Part shown: positions 44,134-55,816 of the stretch, one piece after another
How positions within the stretch are numbered: the stretch's first letter is position 1
How the letters are laid out: each line of letters begins with the position of its first letter
Assembly (NCBI RefSeq): GCF_030272615.1
Contig: NC_081412.1
Span: 343,099,870-343,163,869 of the forward strand
Origin: Cryptomeria japonica
Lineage: Eukaryota; Streptophyta; Pinopsida; Cupressales; Cupressaceae
Direction of reading: 5' to 3'
Length of the DNA stretch: 64,000 nt
Program-made: the position numbers and the translations under genes
Notes under the pieces: model-generated
What the model saw: the letters and a program-made list of their open reading frames with translations, nothing else
What the model was told of the DNA's origin: nothing
The model's database searches: none

Positions 44134-46497
44134 ATGAAGAAAATGGTCATTCCGATCCAAGAGCATCAATTTGAGCACCAAAGACATGACAACAGACTGC
44201 AAAACTACGAGCCAGTGGTAAGTAATCAATTTGAAGCCTTTGTATTTCATCAATTTTGAATTTTGGTTGAATTTTTTGCTTTTTCATGTTGTTCAAAACC
44301 GGCCATTGTTGTTTTGTCGTGCGAGATGATACTTTCTCTTGTACGACAAACTGTCCTTTTGTGTTTTGTCATATTATGCCATATGTTTTGTCATCTAAGG
44401 TCATCCCACATATCGTACGAGAGTTTGCTTGAATGACCATTTTATCGTGCGAATACATGTGTTTTCTTGTATGGGAGTCTTTAATCGTGCTACATGAATT
44501 CCTGACTCATATGAGTTTATGCTTACACTGTGAAATATCGTATAGAAAACAATGAGCATTTTTAAGGGTCAAAACATAAAAATAATTATTTGGCATTTTG
44601 TGTATTTGGATTTGCGTATTATTTAACATGTTGTATAAGGTAATTTGGATGGCTTGCTGATGCTCTATTGTTTGATATTTGCAGGTTCGATTGCCACATA
44701 TCCTATTTAGGTGTGTCTATCCTGCTACGATGAGGCTAGTCCATGAGCTATCTGATATAGATAGAGCACATATTGATTTATGCAGCTTTACTCACTTATT
44801 AGATATGCCTGACATTCGTGTGAATCACAAGATGCTTACTACACTTGTTGAGCAATTTCATTATGAGAATAACACCTTCCATTTACTAGTTGGGGAGATG
44901 ACCATCATGCCAGAGGATGTTTACAAGATATTGAGGATTCCATTTGCTAGGGATAAGGATGACTACGATTCTGTTCTGCATCCTGGTATATTAGCCATGA
45001 GATACATATTTCATGATGAGGACATTCTTGAGCAGGCTATCAACTAGGATGATATGATGGCTAGATACCTTGAGCAGTTTTCACTGGCATGTGTATTAGC
45101 AGGGTTCAATGGTTTCTTTGTTATGCCACACAAGGGGCAACAGGGTTTCTTATGTGGCTGGGATAGGATGCTGGAGAGACTTTTGAATCATCCGGAGAGA
45201 TTGGGGTGGGGTTCATGCCTGTTAGCCCACATGTATCATGAGATACATGAGATTACATATAGGGATGGGAAGAACATGGCAGAAGGAGTGTTGGTTCTGC
45301 AGATCTGGGCCTAGGAGCATATCCCAGTTTGTAGACCGATTGTGGATGATGCCAGAGATCCACAGCAGCCGATTATTTATAGATATTTTGGATATGTTAC
45401 TCAGCCCCATCTAGGCAAGACAAAGTATTGGCAATGATAGCTTGATGATCTGATCTTTGTTGTATGGAGACCGTACAAGGGTCTAGGGCTGTAGGATGAC
45501 TAGAGAGCTCAACAGAGAGATATGTTTATAACCATCCTCTTATTGGCAGATCTATGATGGTGATTGAGCAATTTGTTGTATCTCGGGTTATAAGGCAGTA
45601 TGGCAGGCCTCGGGGGATTTCATAGGAGTTCATCGCCTATGCCCATTATGGGGACAAGGAGAGATGAGGATGGGCTCCTAGGTTGTCATATGCATTGAGA
45701 ATGCGGGATCTTGCTGGATTGCAGCGGTTTCGATGGGACTATCTAGAGGATATTGTAGACGCGGGGGTATTGCCCCACTATAGAGATTGGTTCTAATGTC
45801 ATCCATTCCCTAGATTCACAAATCCGGCTGACCATTCACCTCTTATAGAGGAGGTTGAGTATGAGGTCCCTGAATAGGCACAAGGACAGGCACAAGGACA
45901 GGGATGGAGATTAGAGGCTCCTAGGTGGATAGGTGGTGATCCTGGTGAGAGTAGCAGTAGGGTACCAACTAGGGGGAGATAGAGGAAGAGAGGAGAGGGT
46001 GGATCCCTTGGTGCTGTTGGTGTGGGAGTTAGTGGTGCTAGGGCAATGGAGGGTGGAGGCAAGGAGGGGGGAGTAGCTCCTAGACAGGTTCAGTGTGAAG
46101 AGATGAGCAAGGTGGAGAGGGAGGCAAAGATGGAGGCAAAGAGCCTGTGAGGAAGCAGGGAGTAGTTGATCCATTACACTCTATGAGAGCTAGATTAGTA
46201 GGTCTGTAGTCACAGTTGACAGTGGCTCAAACACAGCTTTTCGAGTAGGACCGACAACTGGTGGAGGTCAGAGCAGAGTGAGATGTTCTCTAGTGAGAGG
46301 TTTTGCACCAGATGATTTGGGCAACATACTATGTTGCAACTTATAGTGTAGCAGTTCTTGTAGTGCAATAGATTGTCCTATATTCTCAATATATGGCACA
46401 ATTTGAGGGAGCTCGGGCACCTAGGCAGGATGTTGGTCAATAGGCTCCATCTCCTCCACCACCTGGCGATGAGGGAGAGGCAAAGAACTAGATTTAA
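44134..46497 (+). pseudogene. Antisense plant mobile domain (PMD) gene in element B, two exons
   Basis: Exon 1 (44134-44217, 28 codons) starts MKKMVIPIQEHQFEH and ends at a GTAAGT donor. The intron is 44218-44684 with a tttgatatttgcag acceptor. Exon 2 continues in phase 0 with VRLPHILFRCVYPATMRLVH. The PMD signature follows: LTTLVEQFHYENNTFHLLVG, EMTIMPEDVYKILRIPF, then FSLACVLAGFNGFFVMP, LLAHMYHEIHEI, LDDLIFVVWRPYKG and a different frame for EFIAYAHYGDKER, LSYALRMRDLAGLQRFRWDY and HYRDWF. PMD proteins are host nuclear proteins (MAIL1/MAIN) and are also carried by plant transposons. Stops (TAG at 45045 and 45312, others later) and a frame change near 45555 make it inactive. The Pro/Gly-rich tail ends near 46497. 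Confidence 0.75.
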
Positions 46498-48084
46498 TAG
46501 CTCTTAGATTTTGTTATATACCTGATTTTTTTTGTTGTAGCCTATACGATTCTTACTTCGATGGGAGATTGTAGATAACATTTGATATCATTTGTACCTT
46601 GAGACTTTTATTTGTACTCTGAGATATTTATGATGATATATACGAGATCTTGATTTTATTTCATCGTACTTGTGTTGATTGATTATGAGATATTTTTCTA
46701 TATGCTTTATTCTATATGTATGCATATTTGTTCAGTATGGATGTTTGTTTTTGTTTCTTTTCATATGCAAATAAATGATGAAAATGAGTAACTAGTAATG
46801 CAAAAAAATTATTTTTTCTATGCAATAATATGAATGCAAACAAGTATATAATGAAATGTATGGATCTATATAAGATGCTTATGTATGCAGCTAACATCTC
46901 AATACGCAAGTACTCGATCAGAGAAATGATGAAAAAGAGACCACTTAGCCGAGAAATGATGATAATTCAAACTCTCATTAAGAAGATAAAGAGATCATTG
47001 TTATCATGTAGAATGAATGCAACCTAACCCTAGTCACTAGATTTGGAATGCTTAATTTTCATCACTGAGCATTTACAAACATAGGAAGCAGAATAGAGTT
47101 CTTTTCTTTTCATAGGCAATATTAATTATCTTGTCAGCAATTACCCTTTTTTCGTTCATATCCTTGGACAGATTATGCATGCATCCAAATTGCACATTAA
47201 ATAAATTTCCTTGAAATAGTCAAAGAAATGATGCCAACCTTCCTGTAGCATACAAATAAGCGGAGTCGAGGTATGTGTGGCGATTTCACCTTAATATGAA
47301 GGTACTTATCATAGACACCCAACTGATTAAATATTTTCAGATCATCGGAATCATTCCTACAAGCAGAAAACAAAGAAAATATTATGCCCCCAATCCTTGC
47401 TCCTCTTAGTCAAGATAGACTTCCTCGAGTTACTCAGAGGGATAATAATTGAAAACCAATATAAAAGACAACACACAAATAAAATTTCATGCATATCTCA
47501 AACTATTCAGTAATTGTTTTTAGTAATGTTGTTTTGCTTGTTTACTTAGTGATAAAAACTCTTCAGTAGTTAGGAGATAGGTGATTGACTCAGATTGGAC
47601 GATTGGGTATCATTGACAGAAAGATGATTTGGTTGGTACTTCTTAGAACACGTAAATTGCTCAGTCAATTACCCTAAGACTAGGATATTGATCAGTTTCA
47701 AGCCATGAGGGTTCTAAAAGAACCAGGATGTCACAAAAGTGACTAAACGATATGTACAAGCGAAATCAAAGATGTGGGAAAGTGGGAAATTCCAATGTTT
47801 CTTTGATAGATGGAGTGCTTGAGTACAAGAGGTGCTTGTTTGTGAGGTTTTCACCTACTTAGCAAAGATTCTTTTCTATTTTTTTTTTTTTTCAAGACAT
47901 TTTATGATTTTTATGATTTTTTTAAGGACATTTTCAGCTATACAGGTTGCTGAAGCAGAGAGTACTAAGTGAAGAATTTCTTTAGGTGGATGGTGTTGAT
48001 TAGTTCACAGAGTTGTTCTCCTTCCAATGTTGAGAGTTGATAGGCACCTGAGCCAAAGACTACAGTAATGATGTAGGGACCCAG
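46498..48084. other. Non-coding interval of element B between antisense gene and integrase
   Basis: AT-rich. It holds the probable 3' end of the antisense transcript (T-rich and ATTT-rich at 46500-46800, aataaa at about 46769) and a poly-T run near 47880. No domain or repeat recognised. From about 48000 the - strand begins to read as integrase tail. Confidence 0.4.
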
Positions 48085-49100
48085 CTAGTTGGGTTCAAAC
48101 TTCCCTTTGTTGTCTCGAAACTGTTGATTTTTAGGATTTTCTCTCAGAACAAGGTCACCAACCTGAAATTCTTGTTGTCGAACCTTCTTGTTATATCCTT
48201 TAGACATTCTCTTTTGATACACTCTTAGATGATCAAACGCCACTTGCCGATATTCATCTAGCAACTCGAGTTCTTCTAATCTAGATATTTTGTAGTCTTC
48301 ATCAGTAACAAGACCTTGCAAACAAACTCTCAAAGACGATATTTCCACCTCAATAGGTAAGACTGCTTTAGATCCATACACCAAACAAAAAGGTATAGCC
48401 CTATTAGGTGTTCTAATACTTGATCTATAAGCCCATAATGCAAGATTGAGTTGTAGATGCCAATCCCTCCCAGATTTATGTATTGTTCTGTGTAAAATAG
48501 TCAGCAGATTTTTGTTAAATGCTTCAACTTGTCCATTACCTTGAGGGTAATATATGGATGACCAGTGTTGTTTGATTTTGAATTTTTCATAGAGATCATC
48601 TAGATCTTTATTCTTGAATTGTCCTCCATTATCAGTCACAATGGATGAAGGTATCCCATACCTGCAGATGATATAGTTAAGGATGAATAGAGCTACTTGT
48701 TTACCGATTGCTTTGATGAGCGGAACCGCTTCTACCCACTTAGTGAAGTACTCAGTGGTAGTTATTACAAACTTGTGTCTGTTAGATGATGTAGGATATA
48801 TCTAGCTAATGAGATCAAATGCCCATTGCTGAAAAGGCCAATGTGTAATGAAGGGTATGAGATCCCTTGCTGGAGCATGTATGAGATTCCCATGTAGCTG
48901 ACACTTCTCACAAGTTTTAGAAAACTTTATAGTGTCTTTCTCCATGTCTGGCCAGTAGCAGCTAGCCCTTAGTAGTTTCTGATCTAAAGTTAGACCGTTT
49001 GAATGAGATCCACAAATACCTTCATGGACTTCAGATAATGTGCGTTGGGACTCTTCAGTTTCTAGACACCTAAGCAAAGTATTATCCAAACCTCGCCTAA
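48040..49100 (-). pseudogene. Integrase of element B
   Basis: On the - strand the zinc region reads EVHEGICGSHSNGLTLDQKL and FSKTCEKCQLHGN, with HHCC intact. The core has WPFQQWAFDLI, then (after stops near 48800-48650) the second Asp in VTDNGGQFKNKDLDDLYEKF and the Glu in YYPQGNGQVEAFNK. The C-terminal part reads RRVRQQEFQVGDLVLREN-type words and GKFEPN before a stop. Close to intact as a domain, but broken by stops between zinc finger and core. Confidence 0.88.
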
Positions 49101-51165
49101 ATAGATTATTAGTGATGATGATGTACCATGAATCATTTTAGATTAGGTTCCTTTTCTCATTATGGGTAAGATTTTCAAGGACAATTTGGTCTTGTAGATA
49201 AGAGTAAATGTGTCTGTAGCGAGATGAGTCATGTCCATTAATAGAACAGACCATTTGGGACTCAGGAGAATCATAGGTGGGATAATGTAACTCTTCCACC
49301 TGGAATTCAAAGTGAAAATTAAATTCTTGTAACTCTGATATAGATGCCAAGGTGGCCATAGCATCTGCTACTCTGTTTGCTGATCTAGGGATTTGCTGGA
49401 ATGACACAAAAGTAAAATATTTCTTGAGATCATCAACCATTCTCTTATAAGGCATCAGTTTCTCATCTTGAGTCTAATATGTATCATTTATTTGGTTGAT
49501 AATTAGTTGTGAATCTCCATAGATGTGTAATTCCAGAACCTTCTATTAGATAGCCAGCTTGATCCCATTTACCAAAGCTTCATATTCTGCAATGTTGTTT
49601 GTGCAAGGGAAAAGAATCTTGTAAGCCTTTGGGATTGAATATTTCTGAGGGGTAATAAAAATTATTCCAACATAAGAACCATGTTGAGTGAAAGACCCAT
49701 CAAAGAACATCTTCCATGATTGTTGAGTAAGGTGCATGATAGATTCATCCACAAATTCTATGTGCAAAGGTTGAGTGTCTTCAAGTGGAGCATCAGCAAG
49801 TTGATCTACAATTACTTGTCCTTTGATGGCTTTGTGTTCTACATATTCGATATCAAACTCTGTAAGAACCATGACCCATTTAGCCAATCTTCCAGTAAGT
49901 GTTGCTTTGCTGAGAAGATATTTGAGCAGATCAATCTTAGCTACTAGCTTGATGGAATGTGCTAACATGTAGTGTCTCAATTTTTGTGATACAAAGACTA
50001 ATGCCAAACATGCTTTTTCTATTATAGTGTAGTTCATTTCATAAAACACCAAAGTTTTGCTAATATAATATATAGCTCGTTCCTTTTTATTCTCATCTTG
50101 TTGCGCGAAAAGTGACCACAGTGATGTATCGGTAGCTGATATGTATATAATCAATGGTTTACCTCGAATTGGTGGCATCAATATTGGTGGATTAGATAGG
50201 TATTCTTTGATTTTCTGAAGGTGTTGCTCACATTCCTGATCCCAGTTGTATGTTACTCCTTTCCTTAACACTTTCATGAAGGGTTGAGATTTATCTGCTA
50301 GCTGAGAAATAAAGCATCTGATTGATTGGAGACGTCCTTGTAAACTTCTCATTTGAATGATATTCTTTGGAGGTGGCATTTCCATTATAGCTTGGACCTT
50401 CTCAGGATCAACCTTAATTCCTTTCTTTGAAATAATGTAACCAAGTAATTTCCCTGATGTCACTCTGAATGCACACTTTTTAGGATTTAGCCGAAGCTTG
50501 AATTTTTCCATTCTATCTAGTATGAGGGCCAGCTCTTGAATATGTGTAGATCTCTTCATAGTCTTTACTAAGGTGTCATCAATATAATCTACCATGTTTT
50601 TATGCATCATATCATGAAAGATAGTTGCTACTACTCATTGGTAAGTTTCTCCTGCATTCTTTAGCCCAAATGGCATGGCATTCCAACAAAAGGTTCCTCA
50701 TGCATAGGTGAAAGTTGTCTTTTCTTGATCTCTAGGAGCTATTTTGATCTGATTATAACCAGAGAATCCATCCATTAATGAGTACCTCTCATATCCAGCA
50801 GTCATATCCACTATCATATCAATATTAGGTAATGGAAAATTGTCTTTCTGACAAGCTTTGTTGAGATCTCTGAAGTCTGTGCAAACCCTAATAGATTTGT
50901 CTGCCTTTGATACAGGTACTATGTTTGAAATCCATTCTGCATAGTCTATAGCTCTGATAAATCCAGCTTTTAGTAATTTTTCTAGCTCGGCCTTGACTAG
51001 CTATGCCACATGAGGGTGCATCTTATGGAGTTTTTGCTTGACTGGTTTAACTCCTGGTGTAATAGAAAGATGGTTAATGATAAGATTAGGATCTAGGCCT
51101 GGCATATCGAAGTATGTCCATGCAAAGTTGATCTTCTTTTCTGAAAAAGATTGCTAAAATATTTT
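49100..51165 (-). pseudogene. RT, RNase H and archaeal-type RNase H of element B
   Basis: RT: KAGFIRAIDYAEWISNIVPV, CTDFRDLNKACQKDNFPLPN, YSLMDGFSGYNQIKIA, then MVDYIDDTLVK with the YIDD motif intact, and LRLNPKKCAFRV. The first RNase H is LIIYISATDTSLWSLFAQQD, with IIEKACLALVF. The second is WKMFFDGSFTQHGSYVGIIF, NIAEYEALVNG and, after a break at about 49546-49490, IPRSANRVADAMATLAS, the aRNH of Tat-lineage elements with its acidic residues. Frames break near 50620, 51000 and 49500. Confidence 0.9.
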
Positions 51166-53270
51166 AATTCTTTTGCTGATAGTGATTGAGCTAAGTGAAT
51201 GACATGTGGCATCTCTTGACTCCCAATATTTACTGGCTGAGTTGGTTCTATAAATATAGAAGACCTTTCTTGGAAGTGACTTGGCAGTATATCAAGTATC
51301 TCACCTTCAGGTGCCTCAGAGAGGTTTTCACCCTTAGGTATGTCCTTTATTTTCTCTATTTTTTATTCTGACACTGCCACAATGTGGTTTTCTCCATCAG
51401 ATCTTTTATTTTGATTTTTTTGATTTTTACAACTAAGATACTTGATATCTGTTTTAGTCATTTTCTCACTTTGTTCGCTGGTGGAAGAGTCCATTGGGTC
51501 AACTGCATTAAGGTAGTAGGCTAACGTGTAGTCATTGGCAAAGATAGGTACATTCATAGGTTGGTTTTGGAGATTACAGTCAATTAGTTCAGGATGTACC
51601 AAGGATAAAGTTTGAATAGGTTCGAGGGAGTTCACGATATTATCATCATAACTTCGGACTGACAAGTTGAGTTCTAGAAGACTACCTTATGTAAATGTCT
51701 CAAGACCAAGAAGAGTTACAACATGATCATTGAAGTGCACAATAATATTTAGTTGACCTAATCCAATTGACCCACTCCTAGCATCGTTCTCTACACCAAG
51801 CTAGACTACATATCGTGGTTTGACAGTAACAGGATCAGTAGACAGATTCCCAACATTTATGACTACAAAGTCAGAGTTTGATGTTGAATATATAGAACCG
51901 TTGTCAGAGTCATCAGAGTCATAGGATGAAGAATATATAGAATTATTGTCAGAGTCATCAGAGTCATAGGATGAAGTTTTTTACTCATCTTCAAGTGATT
52001 GAGTACAAGTATGTATAGTGTCAATACCTACATCTTTGATGCTACAAGTTCCTTCATGATTTGGTTCATTTATCACTTGTATCTAACATACTTGTTGACA
52101 TAACCTTGATGGTTTTGTGACTCTCTATCGTCTACTCCATTCAGCTTCTTCTGGACTAATGCCTGGTTCTATTTTTGTAGCTTCCAATTCTTCTTGTGTA
52201 GTTCCATACCTTATTTTTTCTGTCCTATTAGAGGGAGACATAGTAGGTGAAGAATTTTCTTGTGTCCTTCCTTCTTTCAGATTTTGTTCATAGTCTTCTT
52301 GTCTTTTTAGTCTGATTTCTTCTATCTCCGTTTGTAGCTTTAAGCGTAACAGCTCTTGTATGTCATCTATGATATCGTTGGACTCTTTTGGAGTTTTTAT
52401 ACTAGATGTATCTAAGAGATGATCTAGACCCCATTCATACTCGTTCGAGTCAGTTTCTGAATCATCTACTTGTTGTCTACCAGTGTATGTAACTAGAATT
52501 TTCAGTGGTGCAAACAATTCTCTGATTCTTTCTACCTCTTGTCTCATATCCTCTGGGACTTCTACTCCTTGTAGTGTTGTAGCTGATACCATTGGAACTT
52601 GAGTACTGGTTGCTTCCTCTCTCTTGATTGCTAGTTCTTCTTATTCCTTTTGATACTCTTCTTGAATTTGTTGAGTGTTTACTTCCTGTGTAGTTGAAGG
52701 CAATATCTTTTTCTTCCACTTAGATTGATGATGGGAAGTATGTTTCTGGTCTGATGTCTTTCTTGGATTGTATCCCAGTCAAGGTTTAGCACTTGTAGTC
52801 TTAGTTTGTAGATGAATAGGTTCAATAATACCTTCCTGATTTTTGCCCAGAGGACCAGTACCTAAATATCCCATGTGTTGAATCATTTTATAGCTTGGAC
52901 CATATTGTGTTGGGGAAATCTCACAATGTCACACTTCTTTGTTTTCACTATCTTCTTTCAAAAGTCATTTGAGAACAACATCCTCTTCTATTTCATCTAC
53001 AACAGAAGTAGAGGATTGTAAAAAGAGACCATCATATATGACATTTGGAGTGGAAGTTTGTGGCTTCATAACCTCTGATTGTTTTCCTAACTGTCTTAGT
53101 GATGGAGGAAGAGAGATTAGTGAAATTACTGTTTCTATCTTGTATCCATCCATGCTAGTATCTGTAATTTTCAATTTCTTTTCTAAATCCTTCATCAAGG
53201 TTTCTAAACTATCAACTGTAGAGGCTTCTCTATTATGAGGCACAAAGGTATCAACACTCTTTGTCAATGC
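51166..53270 (-). pseudogene. Protease-RT spacer of element B
   Basis: Decayed coding sequence without a known domain. Pieces include ELIDCNLQNQPMNVPIFAND, LNAVDPMDSS, a glutamate-rich helix (IDDIQELLRLKLQTEIEEIR) and TLMKDLEKKLKI. A 45-base word (gtcagagtcatcagagtcatagg) is duplicated near 51905 and 51955, extending an acidic Asp/Ser stretch. Such acidic, poorly conserved spacers are usual between protease and RT in large Tat elements. Confidence 0.6.
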
Positions 53271-54110
53271 ATAACAGGGGGAGTTTGTATCAGCAGGGAT
53301 GCTGACTTCAACTCTGTTATAAGGAAATTTTAAGCACTAATGATATGTAGATGGTATTGCCTTCATTTCATGAATCCATGGCCTGCCCAGTAAAACATTG
53401 TATGAAACAGGGAGATCAAGCACCTAAAAAATAACATCTCTTTCTACAGGTCCTACCTTGATTGGTAATAGTACCAGACCTTTAGAGGTTCTTTCTTCTT
53501 CATCATAAGATTTGATTGTTATTTTCTTGGCCGGATCAATGACATTTTCAGAAAAAGTCCAGCTATGTAAGCAAATAATAGGTACAAATACTCAACCCAA
53601 TGTCTGAATCTATCCAAACACATTTAACTCGATGTTTATGGATCATAGCTTCAATGTGCAATGGTTGGTTATGTGGGTGATTCAATGAGTTGTCATCTTC
53701 TTCAGAGAAAGTGAGATAATGAGGCGAAGTCAAGTGACCCACTATAGATTGAAACATATCGATATCTAAATCTTTTGGGACATTAGTAGTGAGCAACACT
53801 TTGTCCAGGATCTCTTTATGAGTAGAAGAGATTTTGAGCAATTCAAAGATGGAGATTTGAGCGTTCATTCTTTTCAATTGTTTGACAGTGCTATAACAAG
53901 GAGAGAATGATGAAGCCAGCTGTTTGGATTTATCCATGATTGTATCTGTTTGTCTGTTTGAAGAAGTTGGTAAGTTTGATGTTGTTTGAGCAGGAGTTGA
54001 AGAACTGGCTCCTTGGAGAGTGACTTTCTTTTGAGTGCGGGTCACAACATTTACATTTTGTGATTCATTTTGTTTATCTTTAATTATGATCATATTGCAA
54101 TATTCAGGTT
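53271..54110 (-). pseudogene. Aspartic protease of element B
   Basis: ITFSEEDD-type sequence, HNQPLHIEAMIHKHRVKCVW and IDSDIGLSICTYYL align with the Tat protease, where the motif should be IDxGAGLNICTYNL. The Gly-Ala of the active site is lost (DSDIG). After a stop the domain ends VSYNVLLGRPWIHEMKAIPS, typical of the lineage. Confidence 0.75.
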
Positions 54111-55816
54111 AGGAAGACTCAATCATGTTGATCACATTGTCATTGTTGGTCTAGGTGTAATTAACTTTGGCACCTCCTTTTGACTTTGAGGAGTCACCTT
54201 GTTCATAAATAGGTAAGGGATCTTTAAAAGCTTTGTGATCAGCATTGGTCATGTGATTCTCGACAACAATTTTTCTAGCATCAATGAGATCTTGAATCTC
54301 ATGTTTGAGCTTCATGCAGTTGTTTGTGTTATGACCTTTCTTTCGATGGTATTTACAATATTCGTTTTCTCTCAACCATTTTGGTTTGGCTTCAAGATCA
54401 TATGGCCTAGAATTGTCTAGTAAGGTTATCAGATCATTTGCCAATAAATTTTTGAAAGAGGATTCGTATGATTCTTCCAGAGGAGTGAAGTCACGTTTAG
54501 GTTTCGAAAGCCAAGGTTTCTCTTTGAACCACTCTTTTACTTTCTTCGATGGATTTTCGGCTGTAGTTTTAGCTGCTTTGAGTGCTTGTGTTCCACTAGC
54601 CAAATTAAATATCATGGATTTTGATTTTTATTTAATAGTTTCTACCACTCCATCATTAACAATGTTTCTGTTGTTGTCTTTGCCATATTTCCAATATTTG
54701 TTCTTTTCTTTGGAACTAGAACCTTGCTGTGTTTCTTTCCAAAGTGAGATATCTCCTTTCTTTATAAGCACATCTTCCATTTTGAGGGCACTATCTACCA
54801 TTTTGTTGAATGAAGGGTATACTTGGATTTGAATACTGTATTTCAATTCAGGGATCAAATTATTGACAAAGATATCCATTTTCTCAGAATCTAGAATATG
54901 TCGTGAATATCTAGAGAACATCTTTCTCCATCGTTGGAGGAAAGTGAGAAAGGGCTCTCTTGTTTTCTGTTTGGTATTGCAAAGCTCAATCATAGTGACT
55001 AGGTGATGAATATTATAGGAGTATTGTTGTAGAAATAATTGGATTAATTCTTCAAAAGTTTTTATTCCCATAGGTAGGCTTGAGAACCATTCCATAGCTT
55101 GCCCTCCTAGACTTCTCGGGAAAAGGTGCATGACATATGTTTGTTCATGCATGAACTCCATACATAAAGCACAAAATTTTCTGACATGGTCTTGAGGATC
55201 TGAGTTGCCATCATATTTGTCAAATTTCAAAATCTCCACTCATGAAGGAAATGAAGGCATGTAAAGGTTTTTATCAAATGGAAATGGGCAATATCGTGTC
55301 TAGAGAATATTGTTTTGATGATTTATCCTTGTTTTTCAGTTTTGTGATTTCAGTTCGTAACACTTGAAATTGTTTGACCATTGCTAAGGGTGTCTCTTCC
55401 TCTTTAGTGATGAGGGTTTCAACATTATAACTAGTAGGAAGTTTAGCGCCTTATTTCGCTAGTTCTAGAAAATAGTCTTATTTTTCTCTGGTCATGATAA
55501 CCTTCATCATTTTTCAAAAATCTTTATCCTTTTGACATTTATGTATATCAATTTTTGGAGGTTCAAAGGCTTCAGATTTTCCTGATGAGGAATCATTGTC
55601 GGTAGTATGGATACTGAGATTGTGATAAGCTTTATGCTTTTCTTGTCTTGTTCTAGATATGGTGGGAGACAAGGGTTGATCAAAAACTGGTATACTTGAT
55701 GATGAAAGTTTATTACTAATAGGGTCCTCTACATAAAATGGATTATCTTGATATGAAAAGGATGATCCTTTGCCTCTATCGGCTTTCTTATGAGTACTTA
55801 TAGTTTGAGTAGGCAT
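54111..55816 (-). pseudogene. Gag of element B
   Basis: The N-terminal part is MPTQTISTHKKADRGKGSSF at 55816. The capsid domain at 54628-55239 reads EILKFDKYDGNSDPQDHVRK, LFPRSLGGQAMEWFSSLP and FLTFLQRWRKMFSRYS. The zinc knuckle CKYHRKKGHNTNNCMKLK at about 54300-54355 has the CxYHxxxGHxxxxC pattern of Tat elements. Frame breaks lie near 55240-55510 and 54620. The best-preserved Gag in the window. Confidence 0.85.
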
